A stretch of DNA of 64,000 nt from contig JAGFNW010000036.1 in the NCBI GenBank assembly GCA_017592665.1, positions 1-64,000 of the forward strand, in the 5' to 3' direction. The translations under genes and the position numbers were made by a program. Numbering within the stretch: the first letter of the stretch is position 1; every line of letters begins with the position of its first letter. The stretch is from Streptosporangiaceae bacterium NEAU-GS5. Lineage in GTDB: Bacteria; Actinomycetota; Actinomycetes; Streptosporangiales; Streptosporangiaceae. Below the pieces are notes generated by a model. The model worked only from the letters and a program-made list of their open reading frames with translations, did not search any database and was not told where the DNA came from. Of this stretch, positions 31,249 to 40,449 are shown piece after piece.

Positions 31249-31770
31249 TCAGAAGGTGATGGTGTTGTCGTCGTAGCTGCCCCGGTCGATCCGTGTCGAG
31301 CCGTTGTAGAGGCTGACGGCCTCCTTGCCGGAGTTGGCCCACACGTGGTTGTAGCGGCCCCAGTACACGTTCACGGCCCCGGCGATGTTCGCGCTGGGCA
31401 GGGTGTTCCGGCCGGTGTGGACGACCACCGTGCGGCCCGGCGCGAGGATCGGGTCGAGCTCGACGACTTCGGTGGCCGGCACGTCCCACGCGGAGTCGCC
31501 CTTGAACTCGAAGGTGTTGCCGGTGGCGTCCTCGATCGTCCACCCGGTGAGGTCGACCGACGCCAGGCCGATGTTCTTCAGCGCGACCCACTCGTACTTC
31601 GCGTTGGACGGCTTGTCGACGCCCTTCACGTTGTAGCGGACCGCCGCGATCTGCACATTGCCGCGGGTGTCGCCGGGCAGCGGCGCCTGATCAGCGGCAG
31701 CCGGGACAGCGAGGGCGGCGAGCAGGCCAACCGCGGCCAGGAGCCGGGTCAGGCGGGCGAGAGTTGCCAT
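31249..31770 (-). CDS. Secreted lamin-tail-domain protein, 173 aa
   Basis: A clean signal peptide (residues 1-26, LLAAVGLLAALAVPAAA) is followed by a lamin tail domain: VQIAAVRYNVKG, KYEWVALKNIGLASVDLTGW and FEFKGDSAW, ending in YDDNTITF. Such domains occur in secreted bacterial nucleases and surface proteins and probably mediate binding. Here it lies between the tail genes and the lysis block. GGGAGGTC precedes ATG 31770, which overlaps the tail gene stop. It may alter the surface of the lysogen; that is inference. Confidence 0.8.
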   Translation of the reverse strand: MATLARLTRLLAAVGLLAALAVPAAADQAPLPGDTRGNVQIAAVRYNVKGVDKPSNAKYEWVALKNIGLASVDLTGWTIEDATGNTFEFKGDSAWDVPATEVVELDPILAPGRTVVVHTGRNTLPSANIAGAVNVYWGRYNHVWANSGKEAVSLYNGSTRIDRGSYDDNTITF

Positions 31771-34541
31771 GTGACCTCCCATGCTCGGGCACCGGCAGAA
31801 AACCGGTGAGTGATGGACTCGATGAAGAACTCCTGGTCGATGCCCAAGCCCGAGTTGTTGTCCGCGACCAGATAGATCTTGTCGCCGATGCGCCTGCGAA
31901 CTGCCTGCATGCGATGGGCGGCTGTCTTGTTGGCGACGAAACTCATGGCCATGATCGGCCGGTCGGTGGCGTGGGTATCCAAGACGAGTTGGGCGTACGT
32001 CAGCGCAGCGGTCGGACTGGCGAACAAATCCGCTGGGTTTCGGTAGGTTTTGATGGCTTTGTGCCGGTCCTGCGACGTGGTGTCATCCGCTTGCACGGAC
32101 ACCGTGTCGCCGGGCACGAGGGGAATCCCGGTCACCTGAATATCGGTGACCTGCTGTACAGCCCCGCCCACGCCCGTGTCGTAGGGCACCGTGAACGCGG
32201 CGTTCGTTCCAGCGGGGGTGTCGCCTTCGACGGGTATCGGGGCGTTGGACCCTCGCACGGCCAGCGTCCAAGCCGCCCAGCCCTGCGCCACGTTGGAGCT
32301 GCCGCCGAAGGTGCCCGGGTCCTCGGACGCGACCGTGGCAATCCTGTACGCCGTGCTCATCCACGCCGCGAGGTTCTCGAACGGTCCCGTTGAGCTGAAG
32401 GTTTGGCCGCCGTAGCCAGTCGGCGGAGTGGCGGTGATCGCCGATCCGGTCGAATACACGCCATAGCCGGCACCGGCTATGAACAGCGAGGGGATGGCGC
32501 CCCACGAGGGCGTGATCGCGGGTGGGTTCGGATTCCGGTTCGACCCGAACACGGTGCCGACGAACTCGACGCCACCCTCCAGATCGTCGAACCAGTCGGT
32601 TATGCGGTACAAAGCCCAGAACATCGCGGACGGAACACCGACCGTTCCGTTCCCGTCGATCGCAACGTTGACGCCGGACTCGTTGCCCGCGGCGATCCTC
32701 ATCAGGACCAGCGGATACTGGGCTCCCGGCTGCGTGATCAGCGCGGTCCACCCGCTGGGTTCGTCCCCGTCCCAGGTGGCGCCGTCGGTCTGAGCGATCA
32801 GCAGCAGCAGGTCACCGGCTGCCGTGGTCGGCAGAGTGACATTCCAGGTGTAGTCCTCCTGGCCGCCGTTGTCGCCGGATCCGCCGGTGGTGGTCGTGAT
32901 ACCGGCCGGAGCTTGCGGCGCCGACACCTGCCGGGTGTGGCCGGTCCAGCGGGTGACCACGCCTAGCCCTGAATAGGAGGCCGCGAGTGTCACCGACTGG
33001 CCCGCGCTGAGCGCGTACGGCCCGGGATCGGTGTACAGCACCGCCTCGGCACCCAACGAGAACGGGCTGACCCCGGCGATGATCCTGTTGAAGACCTCGC
33101 GCCGCCAGTCGGACTGGCTGACGTCCGTCATGCCGAACTGGGCACCGACCGCGTCGGAGAAGCCGGCGGAGGCGCTCACCGAATCGCGGGCCGACCGAGC
33201 GTCGTAGGCGATCGGGCCTTCGTTCGTCTCGCGGACGAATCCATACTCGGTCTCTTCGACCCTGCGTGCGACCTCGAGCGCGGTGGTGGCGTCCATCGCG
33301 AACGGGCCGGTCGTGATGTCGCCGAGGCTGAGCGGCAGCGGCGGATGCAGCAGCCCGGCCTGTGCGAGGACCTCGCCGAGCAGGAGGCCGGTACGGCGGC
33401 CGGGCACCGACGTTGGCGGGGTGACGGTCTGGGTGGCCATCCGGCCGAGCCAGCCTTCGGCCTCGAGCACGGCGCTTTTGCGGGGGCCGGGTTCCACGGC
33501 GGGGGTGAGGTCGGTGACGTCGCCGGTCCACAGCACGCCCTCAACGGCCGAAGGCAGGCTGTCCCAGGTGTAGAAGGTGTCGGCCGCGGGGGTGGTGTCC
33601 CCGGTACCCCAGTCGGCGTAGATGCCTACCAGGGTGGCGCTGGTGTTGATCGCGGTAGCGGTGAAGGTTTCGACGCCCTCCAGGTAGACGGTGAGGTTCG
33701 CCCCGTCCAGTAGGACGCCGATGGTCGTCCCGGCGTACACCTCGATGGGGACGGCCGCCGCGACGGTTTCCGCGCCTGCGGTGACGTCGATCACCTGAAG
33801 CGCCGCGGCGGCCGCGTCTACGACGAGCAGGCTGTAGGTGTCGTCGGCCGTCATCCGGAACGCCAGGCCGACTCGGTTCGTCAGCGAGCCGGGGGTGACG
33901 GTCGCCTGCACGTAGCCGTCGGCGACCCCGGCGTCGACGTAGGCGAGGTGAGTGCTGCCGAGGTGGGTGGCGACCGCGGCCTCGGAGGTGATGGCCCATT
34001 GGTGGGTGAGCGGCTGCACCCACGATTGCCCGTACTCTTCGGCCCCGAGACCGGAGTTGTCGGCGCGGCGGAACCGGTCCCGCACGAGGGTGACGGGGTC
34101 GTCGACGACGGACTCCGCGGTGCGGAGCCGGGCTTTGACGCCCGTCTCCAGGCTGAACGGCGCCTGGTTGAGCGGGGAACTCTGCTGGAAGTAGGACAGC
34201 CGGTCGTCGTCGTTGAGCAGTGTTGCGCGGAGTTTGCCCGGCCCGGCGGTGCCGGTCAGCAGTGACGGCCAGTCCCGGCCTGCCGAGGTCTCCAGGGACA
34301 GGACGAGGCTGGTGACGTCCTCCTCGGGCTCGTCGAAGTCGCCGTCGTCGTCCCAGTCGATCTCGAGGATGACGTCGGAGATCACCGACCCGCCGGCGTG
34401 GGTGAACCGGGTCGTCGCCGTCCCGCCGAGCTCGAGTCCGCCCGACCCGGTGATCGAGCCGAGCTGGAGGCTGCGGGCTGCGGGGTACCAGTTCTGGCCG
34501 CGCTTGCGGTACGGCCGCCGCCGAACTGCGCGGTTGGGCAA
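31749..34541 (-). CDS. Large tail-tip / minor tail protein, 930 aa
   Basis: A large structural protein after the tape measure. The N-terminal third (VILEIDWDDDGDFDEPEEDV, then LRATLLNDDDRLSYFQQ) resembles the tail-hub domain that binds the tape measure end in siphoviruses. The middle has a lectin-like beta section (residues about 155-320, GYVQATVTPGSLTNRVGLAF), and after that another hub segment and Gly/Thr-rich beta repeats. TTG 34541 follows GGAGGG. It probably includes host-wall recognition. Confidence 0.75.
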   Translation of the reverse strand: MPNRAVRRRPYRKRGQNWYPAARSLQLGSITGSGGLELGGTATTRFTHAGGSVISDVILEIDWDDDGDFDEPEEDVTSLVLSLETSAGRDWPSLLTGTAGPGKLRATLLNDDDRLSYFQQSSPLNQAPFSLETGVKARLRTAESVVDDPVTLVRDRFRRADNSGLGAEEYGQSWVQPLTHQWAITSEAAVATHLGSTHLAYVDAGVADGYVQATVTPGSLTNRVGLAFRMTADDTYSLLVVDAAAAALQVIDVTAGAETVAAAVPIEVYAGTTIGVLLDGANLTVYLEGVETFTATAINTSATLVGIYADWGTGDTTPAADTFYTWDSLPSAVEGVLWTGDVTDLTPAVEPGPRKSAVLEAEGWLGRMATQTVTPPTSVPGRRTGLLLGEVLAQAGLLHPPLPLSLGDITTGPFAMDATTALEVARRVEETEYGFVRETNEGPIAYDARSARDSVSASAGFSDAVGAQFGMTDVSQSDWRREVFNRIIAGVSPFSLGAEAVLYTDPGPYALSAGQSVTLAASYSGLGVVTRWTGHTRQVSAPQAPAGITTTTGGSGDNGGQEDYTWNVTLPTTAAGDLLLLIAQTDGATWDGDEPSGWTALITQPGAQYPLVLMRIAAGNESGVNVAIDGNGTVGVPSAMFWALYRITDWFDDLEGGVEFVGTVFGSNRNPNPPAITPSWGAIPSLFIAGAGYGVYSTGSAITATPPTGYGGQTFSSTGPFENLAAWMSTAYRIATVASEDPGTFGGSSNVAQGWAAWTLAVRGSNAPIPVEGDTPAGTNAAFTVPYDTGVGGAVQQVTDIQVTGIPLVPGDTVSVQADDTTSQDRHKAIKTYRNPADLFASPTAALTYAQLVLDTHATDRPIMAMSFVANKTAAHRMQAVRRRIGDKIYLVADNNSGLGIDQEFFIESITHRFSAGARAWEVTWQLSPA

Positions 34542-35033
34542 CTAGCCCTCCTTGACCCAGATAGTTCCGACGAACGTGAAGTCGTCGGCCGGGGTCGAGT
34601 CCATACGGACGAACAGACCCTCCGTCTGCAGGGCCTTCGGCTGGAGTTCCTCGTCCGGATACCAGATCTCGTAGGGGCTGTTGCGTTCGTTCCAGCCGAT
34701 GTACTCGATCGTCTCGGTGTCTCCCGAGGTGGTGGCCACGGTCGTGTTGTTGGTCTCGCTGCTGAATGACGGGGCCTGGTTGGACTTGGACACGTCCTCT
34801 GGAGCGCCGGCCGATCCGCCCGAGCCAGAGGTGATGGTGGCCCGCATGCGGATGATCCGCAGCTGCAGCGACTCCTCGGCCGCGTCGCCGACCTCGGACA
34901 CCTGGCCGAGCCGTATCCCGAGGATGCGGACGGGCAGGTCGTCGGCGGGGAGGATCTCCCACAGGTCGGAGTTGCCCCCGGCATTGGTCACCGTCCCGGT
35001 CCACGGGATGGTGAACACCTGGGTTCCGCTCAT
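34542..35033 (-). CDS. Minor tail protein, 163 aa
   Basis: A beta-rich acidic protein (VRILGIRLGQVSEVGDAAEE, IEYIGWNERNSPYEIWYPDE). It starts four bases inside the previous gene and ends next to the large tail protein. No family is recognised; position in the tail-tip block suggests a structural part. Confidence 0.6.
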   Translation of the reverse strand: MSGTQVFTIPWTGTVTNAGGNSDLWEILPADDLPVRILGIRLGQVSEVGDAAEESLQLRIIRMRATITSGSGGSAGAPEDVSKSNQAPSFSSETNNTTVATTSGDTETIEYIGWNERNSPYEIWYPDEELQPKALQTEGLFVRMDSTPADDFTFVGTIWVKEG

Positions 35034-36040
35034 GTTCTCGCCTTCCTATGAACGCGCAGCGGCTGCCCCGTGAAGAAGGGGGACGACGCGGGGACGTTGT
35101 GGGTGACCGTGAGCTTGGGGTCCTGTGTGGTGCCCGTGTTGTCGGCCATCGAGAAGGTCATGCCGTCGGTGGTCGTCGGCGCGACGTTCAGGCGCTGCGC
35201 GGACGAGGACAACATCACGTAGACGGTTCCGGTCTTGATGTTGGTCGCCGTGACGAAGTTCGCCGAGGACGCCCACGTCTTGTAGGCGCCGGTCGCACCG
35301 AGGCCGGTCACATCACGGCTGGACAGGAGGGTCTTCGAGCCCAGCTGGGACCCGGGCACGTAGTCGGCGCTCGTCAGCGACGCACCCCAGTCGAATGTCC
35401 GCGCCTCGAGGTCCCACGTCGTGGCGTGGCTGTCGGTCACCAGCCACAGATCGAGGGTGACCGAGGTGACGATGTCGGTGTCGGTGATCGCGCTGGTGTC
35501 GAAGCTGAAGAACAGCTCATAGCAGGAGTAGGTCGCGCTGAGGAACTGTCCGCAGAAGCGGGACGTGTCGGCGGTGGTGACGTTGATGGTGCCGGTGCCC
35601 TCACGCGCGTTGGCGTACGTCGCGCTGTTGCCCTCGATCCGGCCGTCCGTGGTCGCGGAGAAGAACGTGTCGACCGTGCCGCTGGCGCCGCCGGTCCCGT
35701 CCTTCCGCCAGTTACGGCGCGCCGGCGTCCCAGCCACAGAGTCCTTCACGACCTGCAGCCACGCCGCATATGGGTCGCCGCCGTGCTCGTGGTGGACGGT
35801 GGGAGGGCAGATGATGCGGCGGTGCGGGTCGATGCGGACCTCGCGCCCGTCGGCCTCGTACAGGCGCACCCAGGCGTCCACGCCCACGATGCGGTCCTCG
35901 CTGTCGCGGATCAGGTCCGGCCGGCGCTGCAGGACGAGCCGCCGATCACCGAGCGGGACGGCGAGGGTGGCGTCGGCGTTGTCGTGCCAGGCTCGGGCGC
36001 ACGCATCGTGGACGATCCCGGCCCGTTCGGCAGCGTCCAC
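35030..36040 (-). CDS. Minor tail protein with DNRLRE-like beta domain, 336 aa
   Basis: The first 110 residues are mixed (LVLQRRPDLIRDSEDRIVGV). From about residue 120 a Ser/Thr-rich beta-sandwich follows (FFSFDTSAITDTDIVTSVTL, SSSAQRLNVAPTTTDG), the pattern of DNRLRE-type surface domains. It may bind the cell wall. GTG 36040 begins directly after the preceding stop. Confidence 0.6.
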   Translation of the reverse strand: MDAAERAGIVHDACARAWHDNADATLAVPLGDRRLVLQRRPDLIRDSEDRIVGVDAWVRLYEADGREVRIDPHRRIICPPTVHHEHGGDPYAAWLQVVKDSVAGTPARRNWRKDGTGGASGTVDTFFSATTDGRIEGNSATYANAREGTGTINVTTADTSRFCGQFLSATYSCYELFFSFDTSAITDTDIVTSVTLDLWLVTDSHATTWDLEARTFDWGASLTSADYVPGSQLGSKTLLSSRDVTGLGATGAYKTWASSANFVTATNIKTGTVYVMLSSSAQRLNVAPTTTDGMTFSMADNTGTTQDPKLTVTHNVPASSPFFTGQPLRVHRKART

Positions 36041-36460
36041 TCAGTCCGCCGTGTCCGCGAATGTCAGGCGCGGGGTGACCTGATAGAACTCGCCGTTGAA
36101 CTCGAAGACGACCGGGCCGGGGAAGGGTTCGAACCACTGCAGCTTGTTGTCGGAGTGGCGGGTGACGTAGTAGCCGTACACCAGCTGCGGACTCTGATCG
36201 GCGCTGGAGGTGAAGGTTTGCGTCGCGTACGACCCGGTCGCCGGATTCCCCGTCGCCGTGGTCCACGAGCCGCCGGACAAGGCCTTCGCCGCATACCCGG
36301 TGAACGTCGCTTCCGTAAAGGATGCCTCGGTCAACGCATCCTTCTGCGCCTGGGTGAGGCCGAGGGTGACGTCGGTCTTGTACAACCGCAGGTCGTAGGC
36401 GACGGCAAGGATCAGGTCGAGGTGGTGCTTCTCGGCCTGGTCAACAACGATCAAGGTCAC
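36041..36460 (-). CDS. Phage tail protein, 139 aa
   Basis: A helix start (QAEKHHLDLILAVAYDLRLY), Thr-rich middle (TGYAAKALSGGSWTTATGNP) and a beta end with YGYYVTRHSDN. It overlaps the tape-measure stop by four bases, the usual place of a distal tail component. No named family. Confidence 0.55.
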   Translation of the reverse strand: MTLIVVDQAEKHHLDLILAVAYDLRLYKTDVTLGLTQAQKDALTEASFTEATFTGYAAKALSGGSWTTATGNPATGSYATQTFTSSADQSPQLVYGYYVTRHSDNKLQWFEPFPGPVVFEFNGEFYQVTPRLTFADTAD

Positions 36461-39051
36461 GAGGTCAGCGCCCCGCGGAAGCCGCCTCGATACATCTCGT
36501 CGCGGATGATCTGGACGATGTCCTTGTCCGAGCGGATCGACCCGGAGACGTACACATTGATCGTCAACGCTCCGCTGGTGCCGCGCCTGGAGACGGCATG
36601 GGTCAACGGCTGCTCCGCGAGCTGGGCCGACGGCGTCATCGCCATCGCCAGCGGCGACGACCCGCCGCCACTGCGGCTCGGTGTCGCCGGCAGGGCGCCC
36701 CGCGAATACGCGTCGGACGCCACGGGCATGTTCGACAGGACCGCCGGGGTCGATGCGCCGTAGCCGAGGACCTCCGCTGTCCGATCCACCGGCCCGACGA
36801 CGGTGGAGACGGCGTAGCCGATCGACGGGCCGACGCTGACGGCCGAACCGATTTGCTTGCCGCTCTTGCCGCCCGCGGTGGTGGACACGGCCGTCCCGAT
36901 GGACGGGCCCACCGAAACGGCGGTGCCGATCTGCGGCTTCGACGACTTCTTTGACGGCGGCAGCTCGTACAGCTCGCCGCCGGGGCCGATCATGTACCCG
37001 GCCGGGGCCGTGAGCTTCGGGTTGGTCTTGGTCACCGAGTAGTTCTGGCTGCCCGGGTAGGGCGCGGCTTTCGGCGCGGACACGACACCGCCCGAGGCGT
37101 AGCCCTTGAGCATCGACCGGGTCCGGCCGGCCGGGCGGACCATCGACCCCTGCGGCAGCTCAACGATCTCCGGGCCCTGCTCGCCGACCAGGACCATGCC
37201 GCCGGCCACGCCGCCCGACGCCCGCGCGCCGCCTCCCGCACCGCCGGCCACAGCCCCTCCAGCGCCGCCCTTGCCCTGCGACAGGTACTTCGTGATCACG
37301 TAGGTGGTGGCGGTCTTGCCGTTGAGGTCGTTCAGTGCCTTGCGCGCCTGCTTGATGGCGGTCTGCAGCTGGCTGATGTCGGCCTTCAGCGACGCTTTGC
37401 GGTCCTTGGTCAGGTCCTTGTCGTTCAGGTGCGCCTTGGCGGTCTTGAGGTTGGCCTCCAGCCGCGAGATCTCTGCGGTGATGGACGCCCGGCGTTCGGC
37501 GATCAGCTTCGGGTTCCCGAGCTTCAGCAGCGCGTCGTTGACCTTGGCCTGCAGCTTCGTGATGTCGGCGTTGATCTGCGCCCGCCGCTCCTTGCTGATC
37601 TCGGGATCGGCCAGGAGGGTCCGGGCGATGGAGATCTTGTTCTGCAGGTCGCGGATCTCGGCGGTGACCTTGATCACGGTCTGCATGTTGGCGATGTCGC
37701 TCTGGAATTCGTGGATCTTCCCGAGGGCGTCGTCGATCCCGCGGACCAGGGCCTGGCCGATGCCCTGCATGCCGGGGATGAGGGAGATGGCTTGGCCGAG
37801 GAGGCGGAAGGCACCGAGGATCTTCTCCACTCCGGTGAGCAGGAGCGACACGCCGGTGCCCATGGCGGAGACGGTGCCGAGGAAGACGTCGCGCATCCGG
37901 CCGAACAGGTCCATCAGGCCGGAGAACATGTTGATGGCCAGCGGGAGAAGGTTCAGCAGGCCCTCGAAGAGGGTGGCGAACATGTCCTTGTCCTTGGAGA
38001 TCTCCCCCGACAAGTTGATGATCGCGTCCGAAATGTTCTCGAAAACGCCTGGAAGTCTGGGCCCGATCTGGTCGAGGAGCTCCTTGAAGGCCTGGGCGCC
38101 GGGGCGGATGGCGGGTTCGAGTTTCTCGAACGCCTCGATCAGGGTGCCGGCGAATTTGCCCAGCGAATCCTGAACGATCTTGAATCCGACCCCGAACTCC
38201 GGCCCGAGCTTCCCCGCGACCTCCTTCGTCTTCGCGATCACGGTCTCCAGGACCGGCACGATCGGCCGCACCATGTTGGCCAAGATCGGTTCGAGGTCCT
38301 TGCCGAGGCCCTTGAACTTGTCCTTGATCCCGTCCAGGTTCAGCTTGACCGCGATGAACCCGGCCACGCCGGCCAGGCCGACGCCGAGCGCACCGAGCAG
38401 GGCGCCGGAGACCAGGTTGCCCAGCATGGGCGCGAGCGCAGCCGCTGCCCCCACAAGAGTCGCGATGATCATCGGCATGAGCGTCGGCCCGGAGAACACG
38501 CTCTTGAGGCTGCCGAGGACATTCTCAGCGAGCGGCTTCACGGCGGACTTGATCTGGCCGACCGACCCCTTGAAGGCGGCCGATATGTCGTCGATCACGC
38601 TGCGGGCGAAACCACGCCCGACGCCGTTCGTGTCGCCCTTGCCGAACATCTTGTCGAACGGGATACGGATCTTGGTCGCGCCTGAGGAGAACGCCGACCG
38701 GATCCCCGACACCAGGCCGCCGCCGATCCGCGACCCGTGGCGCTCCGATTCGTGCTCGACGACGGTCAGCCGCTCCGTGACGACTTTCTGGACCTGCATC
38801 ATGGCCGAGGAGATCCTCGACTCGATGGCGGAGGCGACCTTGTCGAGGCTGGCGTGGGCATCCTTCTCGACCTTGTCGAAGGACGCCTTCATGTCCTTCT
38901 CGATCTTGTCGCCCGCTGCGTCGAAGTCATCGGCCGTGCCGGCGGCGACGTCCGACATGTCCTTGCGGAACTTCTGAGCGCGCGCCTTCGCGGAGTCGAA
39001 CGCCTTACCCGAACGGTCGTGACCCGTGATCACGATCTCGACCTCGTTCAT
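36457..39051 (-). CDS. Tail tape measure protein, 864 aa
   Basis: It is the longest tail gene next to the chaperone pair and has the expected composition: N-terminal helical coiled part (KAFDSAKARAQKFRKDMSDV), hydrophobic helices at about 185-245 (LMPMIIATLVGAAAALAPML), further coiled coil with repeated DISQL/EISRL units at about 455-560, and a Gly/Ser-rich C-terminal end. It sets tail length and enters the cell with DNA. The start overlaps the chaperone extension by four bases. Confidence 0.9.
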   Translation of the reverse strand: MNEVEIVITGHDRSGKAFDSAKARAQKFRKDMSDVAAGTADDFDAAGDKIEKDMKASFDKVEKDAHASLDKVASAIESRISSAMMQVQKVVTERLTVVEHESERHGSRIGGGLVSGIRSAFSSGATKIRIPFDKMFGKGDTNGVGRGFARSVIDDISAAFKGSVGQIKSAVKPLAENVLGSLKSVFSGPTLMPMIIATLVGAAAALAPMLGNLVSGALLGALGVGLAGVAGFIAVKLNLDGIKDKFKGLGKDLEPILANMVRPIVPVLETVIAKTKEVAGKLGPEFGVGFKIVQDSLGKFAGTLIEAFEKLEPAIRPGAQAFKELLDQIGPRLPGVFENISDAIINLSGEISKDKDMFATLFEGLLNLLPLAINMFSGLMDLFGRMRDVFLGTVSAMGTGVSLLLTGVEKILGAFRLLGQAISLIPGMQGIGQALVRGIDDALGKIHEFQSDIANMQTVIKVTAEIRDLQNKISIARTLLADPEISKERRAQINADITKLQAKVNDALLKLGNPKLIAERRASITAEISRLEANLKTAKAHLNDKDLTKDRKASLKADISQLQTAIKQARKALNDLNGKTATTYVITKYLSQGKGGAGGAVAGGAGGGARASGGVAGGMVLVGEQGPEIVELPQGSMVRPAGRTRSMLKGYASGGVVSAPKAAPYPGSQNYSVTKTNPKLTAPAGYMIGPGGELYELPPSKKSSKPQIGTAVSVGPSIGTAVSTTAGGKSGKQIGSAVSVGPSIGYAVSTVVGPVDRTAEVLGYGASTPAVLSNMPVASDAYSRGALPATPSRSGGGSSPLAMAMTPSAQLAEQPLTHAVSRRGTSGALTINVYVSGSIRSDKDIVQIIRDEMYRGGFRGALTS

Positions 39052-39269
39052 GGCTCCGCGTCCACCTCCCCTCCAAGGCGCTCCAAGGTCAGCAGGCGCA
39101 GCAGCTCGGCATCCTCAGCCAGGAACTGGGACGGCAAGCAGTGGAACCGTTCGCACATGCCCAGCAGCCACTGGGCGTGGGCCAGCTCGGCAGGCTTGGT
39201 TACAGGTCGCCCATCGGCAGTGATGCCTCCTGGAACTGCTCGCCAGAGGGCGACGGCTGCTCCAAAGGG
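39048..39269 (-). CDS. Frameshift extension of the tail-assembly chaperone (T part)
   Basis: From the slippery site the -1 frame runs 71 codons (KPAELAHAQWLLGMCERFHC and LLRLLTLERLGGEVDAEP) to a stop that overlaps the tape-measure start. It has no sensible start codon of its own and would be made only as a C-terminal extension of the G part, giving a fusion of about 180 residues. In lambda and related phages G and GT in a fixed ratio assist tail assembly around the tape measure. Confidence 0.8.
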   Translation of the reverse strand, partial: PFGAAVALWRAVPGGITADGRPVTKPAELAHAQWLLGMCERFHCLPSQFLAEDAELLRLLTLERLGGEVDAEP

Positions 39270-39589
39270 GCGGCGACGCCGGCGATGTTCGCTCCGTACT
39301 GCTGGACGATCTCCATCATGAATTCCAGGTCCTGCTCGATGAAGGCCTCCGGTGTGCACTCCACCGGATCACCGGTGTCCTCGTCTTCGAGGTTCCACCC
39401 GGCGAGAAGGGAGCCGAACTCCAGCAGCAGCGCTTCCGCTTCGTCGGCCTTGTCGATGTCGAGGCCGTCCATCAGCGGGAGCAGTTTGAGCAGCTTCCCT
39501 ACCGACACTCTGCGGACGCGGACCTCAAGGCCCTGGAACTCGCCGTCGGCCCAGGTGAGTTTGACGAGCTTTTGTCGCTTGTACCCCAC
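39200..39589 (-). CDS. Tail-assembly chaperone (G part), 129 aa
   Basis: An acidic helical protein (VSVGKLLKLLPLMDGLDIDK, EAFIEQDLEFMMEIVQQYGA) just upstream of the tape measure, the fixed place of this chaperone in siphoviruses. Its last 20 codons lie beyond a -1 slippery heptamer at 39263-39269, so most product ends at 39200 and a minority is extended to 39048. Confidence 0.82.
   Translation of the reverse strand: MGYKRQKLVKLTWADGEFQGLEVRVRRVSVGKLLKLLPLMDGLDIDKADEAEALLLEFGSLLAGWNLEDEDTGDPVECTPEAFIEQDLEFMMEIVQQYGANIAGVAAPLEQPSPSGEQFQEASLPMGDL
39263..39269 (-). other. Programmed -1 frameshift site CCCTTTG
   Basis: Read on the minus strand, C CCT TTG fits the X XXY YYZ rule exactly with the zero frame of the G gene, and the -1 frame is open from here to the tape measure. 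This is a classic site in tail-assembly chaperone genes. Confidence 0.82.
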
Positions 39590-39592
39590 CGG

Positions 39593-40000
39593 TCACGCCC
39601 ACGTCGGAACGGCGCCGTCGGCGAGCACGCCGGGCGCCTTGAAGGTGAGCTCACCCGAGTCGGACCGGTTGAGGCTGTAGTCGGTGAACAGGCACTCGCA
39701 GGCCAGGGTCTGGCCGGACACCGTGAGGGTGACCGTGCGGTTGACCGAGGTCGACGGCACGGTCTTGAACACGTCGTGCGCGCGGTCGGTGGCGTCGTTG
39801 AACACGCCGTCGAAGTCCACGGACATGTCCGCGAGCAACAGGATCCGCTCGATCGCGGACTTGTCCAAACCGGTCACGTCCCACACCGCGCGCGGCGTCT
39901 GAAACTGCACGGACGTGAAATCGTTGCGGATCGCCTTGGCCGAACCGGCGGCGTCATCAACGCTCGCGACGGACCAGCCGAGGCCACCTTCCTTGGCCAT
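39593..40000 (-). CDS. Tail tube-like protein, 135 aa
   Basis: Beta-rich product (VNRTVTLTVSGQTLACECLF, ELTFKAPGVLADGA). Its start MAKEGGLGWSV and the motif VTGLDKSAIERILLLADMS are shared with the protein at 40449-41186, which shows common origin. Position before the chaperones suggests a major tail protein or a tail terminator-like part. The two copies may form tube and decoration. Confidence 0.7.
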   Translation of the reverse strand: MAKEGGLGWSVASVDDAAGSAKAIRNDFTSVQFQTPRAVWDVTGLDKSAIERILLLADMSVDFDGVFNDATDRAHDVFKTVPSTSVNRTVTLTVSGQTLACECLFTDYSLNRSDSGELTFKAPGVLADGAVPTWA

Positions 40001-40014
40001 GTGTGGCTCCCTTC

Positions 40015-40449
40015 CTATCCTCGCTGCTGGGCGTCGTTCAGCCGCTGCTGGTGGAGGCCGAAGTCCTCGACCCAGTCAGCGGGTCTGGTGTGCAGCCGGC
40101 GTTCGCCGCGCGGGTTGCCCCGCCAGTCCCCGCCGCGCGCCAGGTACACCTCGGGGTAGGTGAGGTGGTCTCGGAAGCAGCGCTGACCAGAGTCGAACCG
40201 GAAGGCGGTGAGACCTTCGGCGGTGCGCTGCTCGCGGAACGTCCGGCCGGCGCCGTGCCGGATATAGCTGGCCTGCGCCCGGCCGAGGTCGGTGGACTCG
40301 TCGATGAGCGAGGTCCAGCCCTGTCGCCAGGCCTTGCAGCCGACGGTCTCGCACGCGCTCTTCACGGCTGTGTCGTGGGGGCTGAGGATGGCGTACGTCT
40401 TGACCGCGGTGACCGGAAGCTTCGGCGGGATCCGGTTGATATGCCGCAC
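40015..40449 (-). CDS. Phage protein between the two tail-tube genes, 144 aa
   Basis: PKLPVTAVKTYAILSPHDTA at the start, then two Cys (SACETVGCKAW), a mixed centre (FREQRTAEGLTAFRFDSGQR) and the charged end TRPADWVEDFGLHQQRL. GTG 40449 overlaps the stop of the tube gene by one to two bases. Similar proteins lie in this place in actinophages; function unknown. Confidence 0.6.
   Translation of the reverse strand: MRHINRIPPKLPVTAVKTYAILSPHDTAVKSACETVGCKAWRQGWTSLIDESTDLGRAQASYIRHGAGRTFREQRTAEGLTAFRFDSGQRCFRDHLTYPEVYLARGGDWRGNPRGERRLHTRPADWVEDFGLHQQRLNDAQQRG

Noticed and set aside
33541-35004. Long Arg-rich frame overlapping two tail genes
   Set aside because: Composition is dominated by Arg/Gly/Pro as in out-of-frame reading of GC-rich DNA, and it would disrupt the contiguous, coupled tail genes.
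35048-36763. 571-codon plus-strand frame opposite tail genes
   Set aside because: It opposes the late operon, has no domain, and spans three well-supported minus-strand genes.
37429-38685. 418-codon plus-strand frame opposite the tape measure
   Set aside because: Its acidic, repetitive composition is a shadow of the tape-measure coiled coil.
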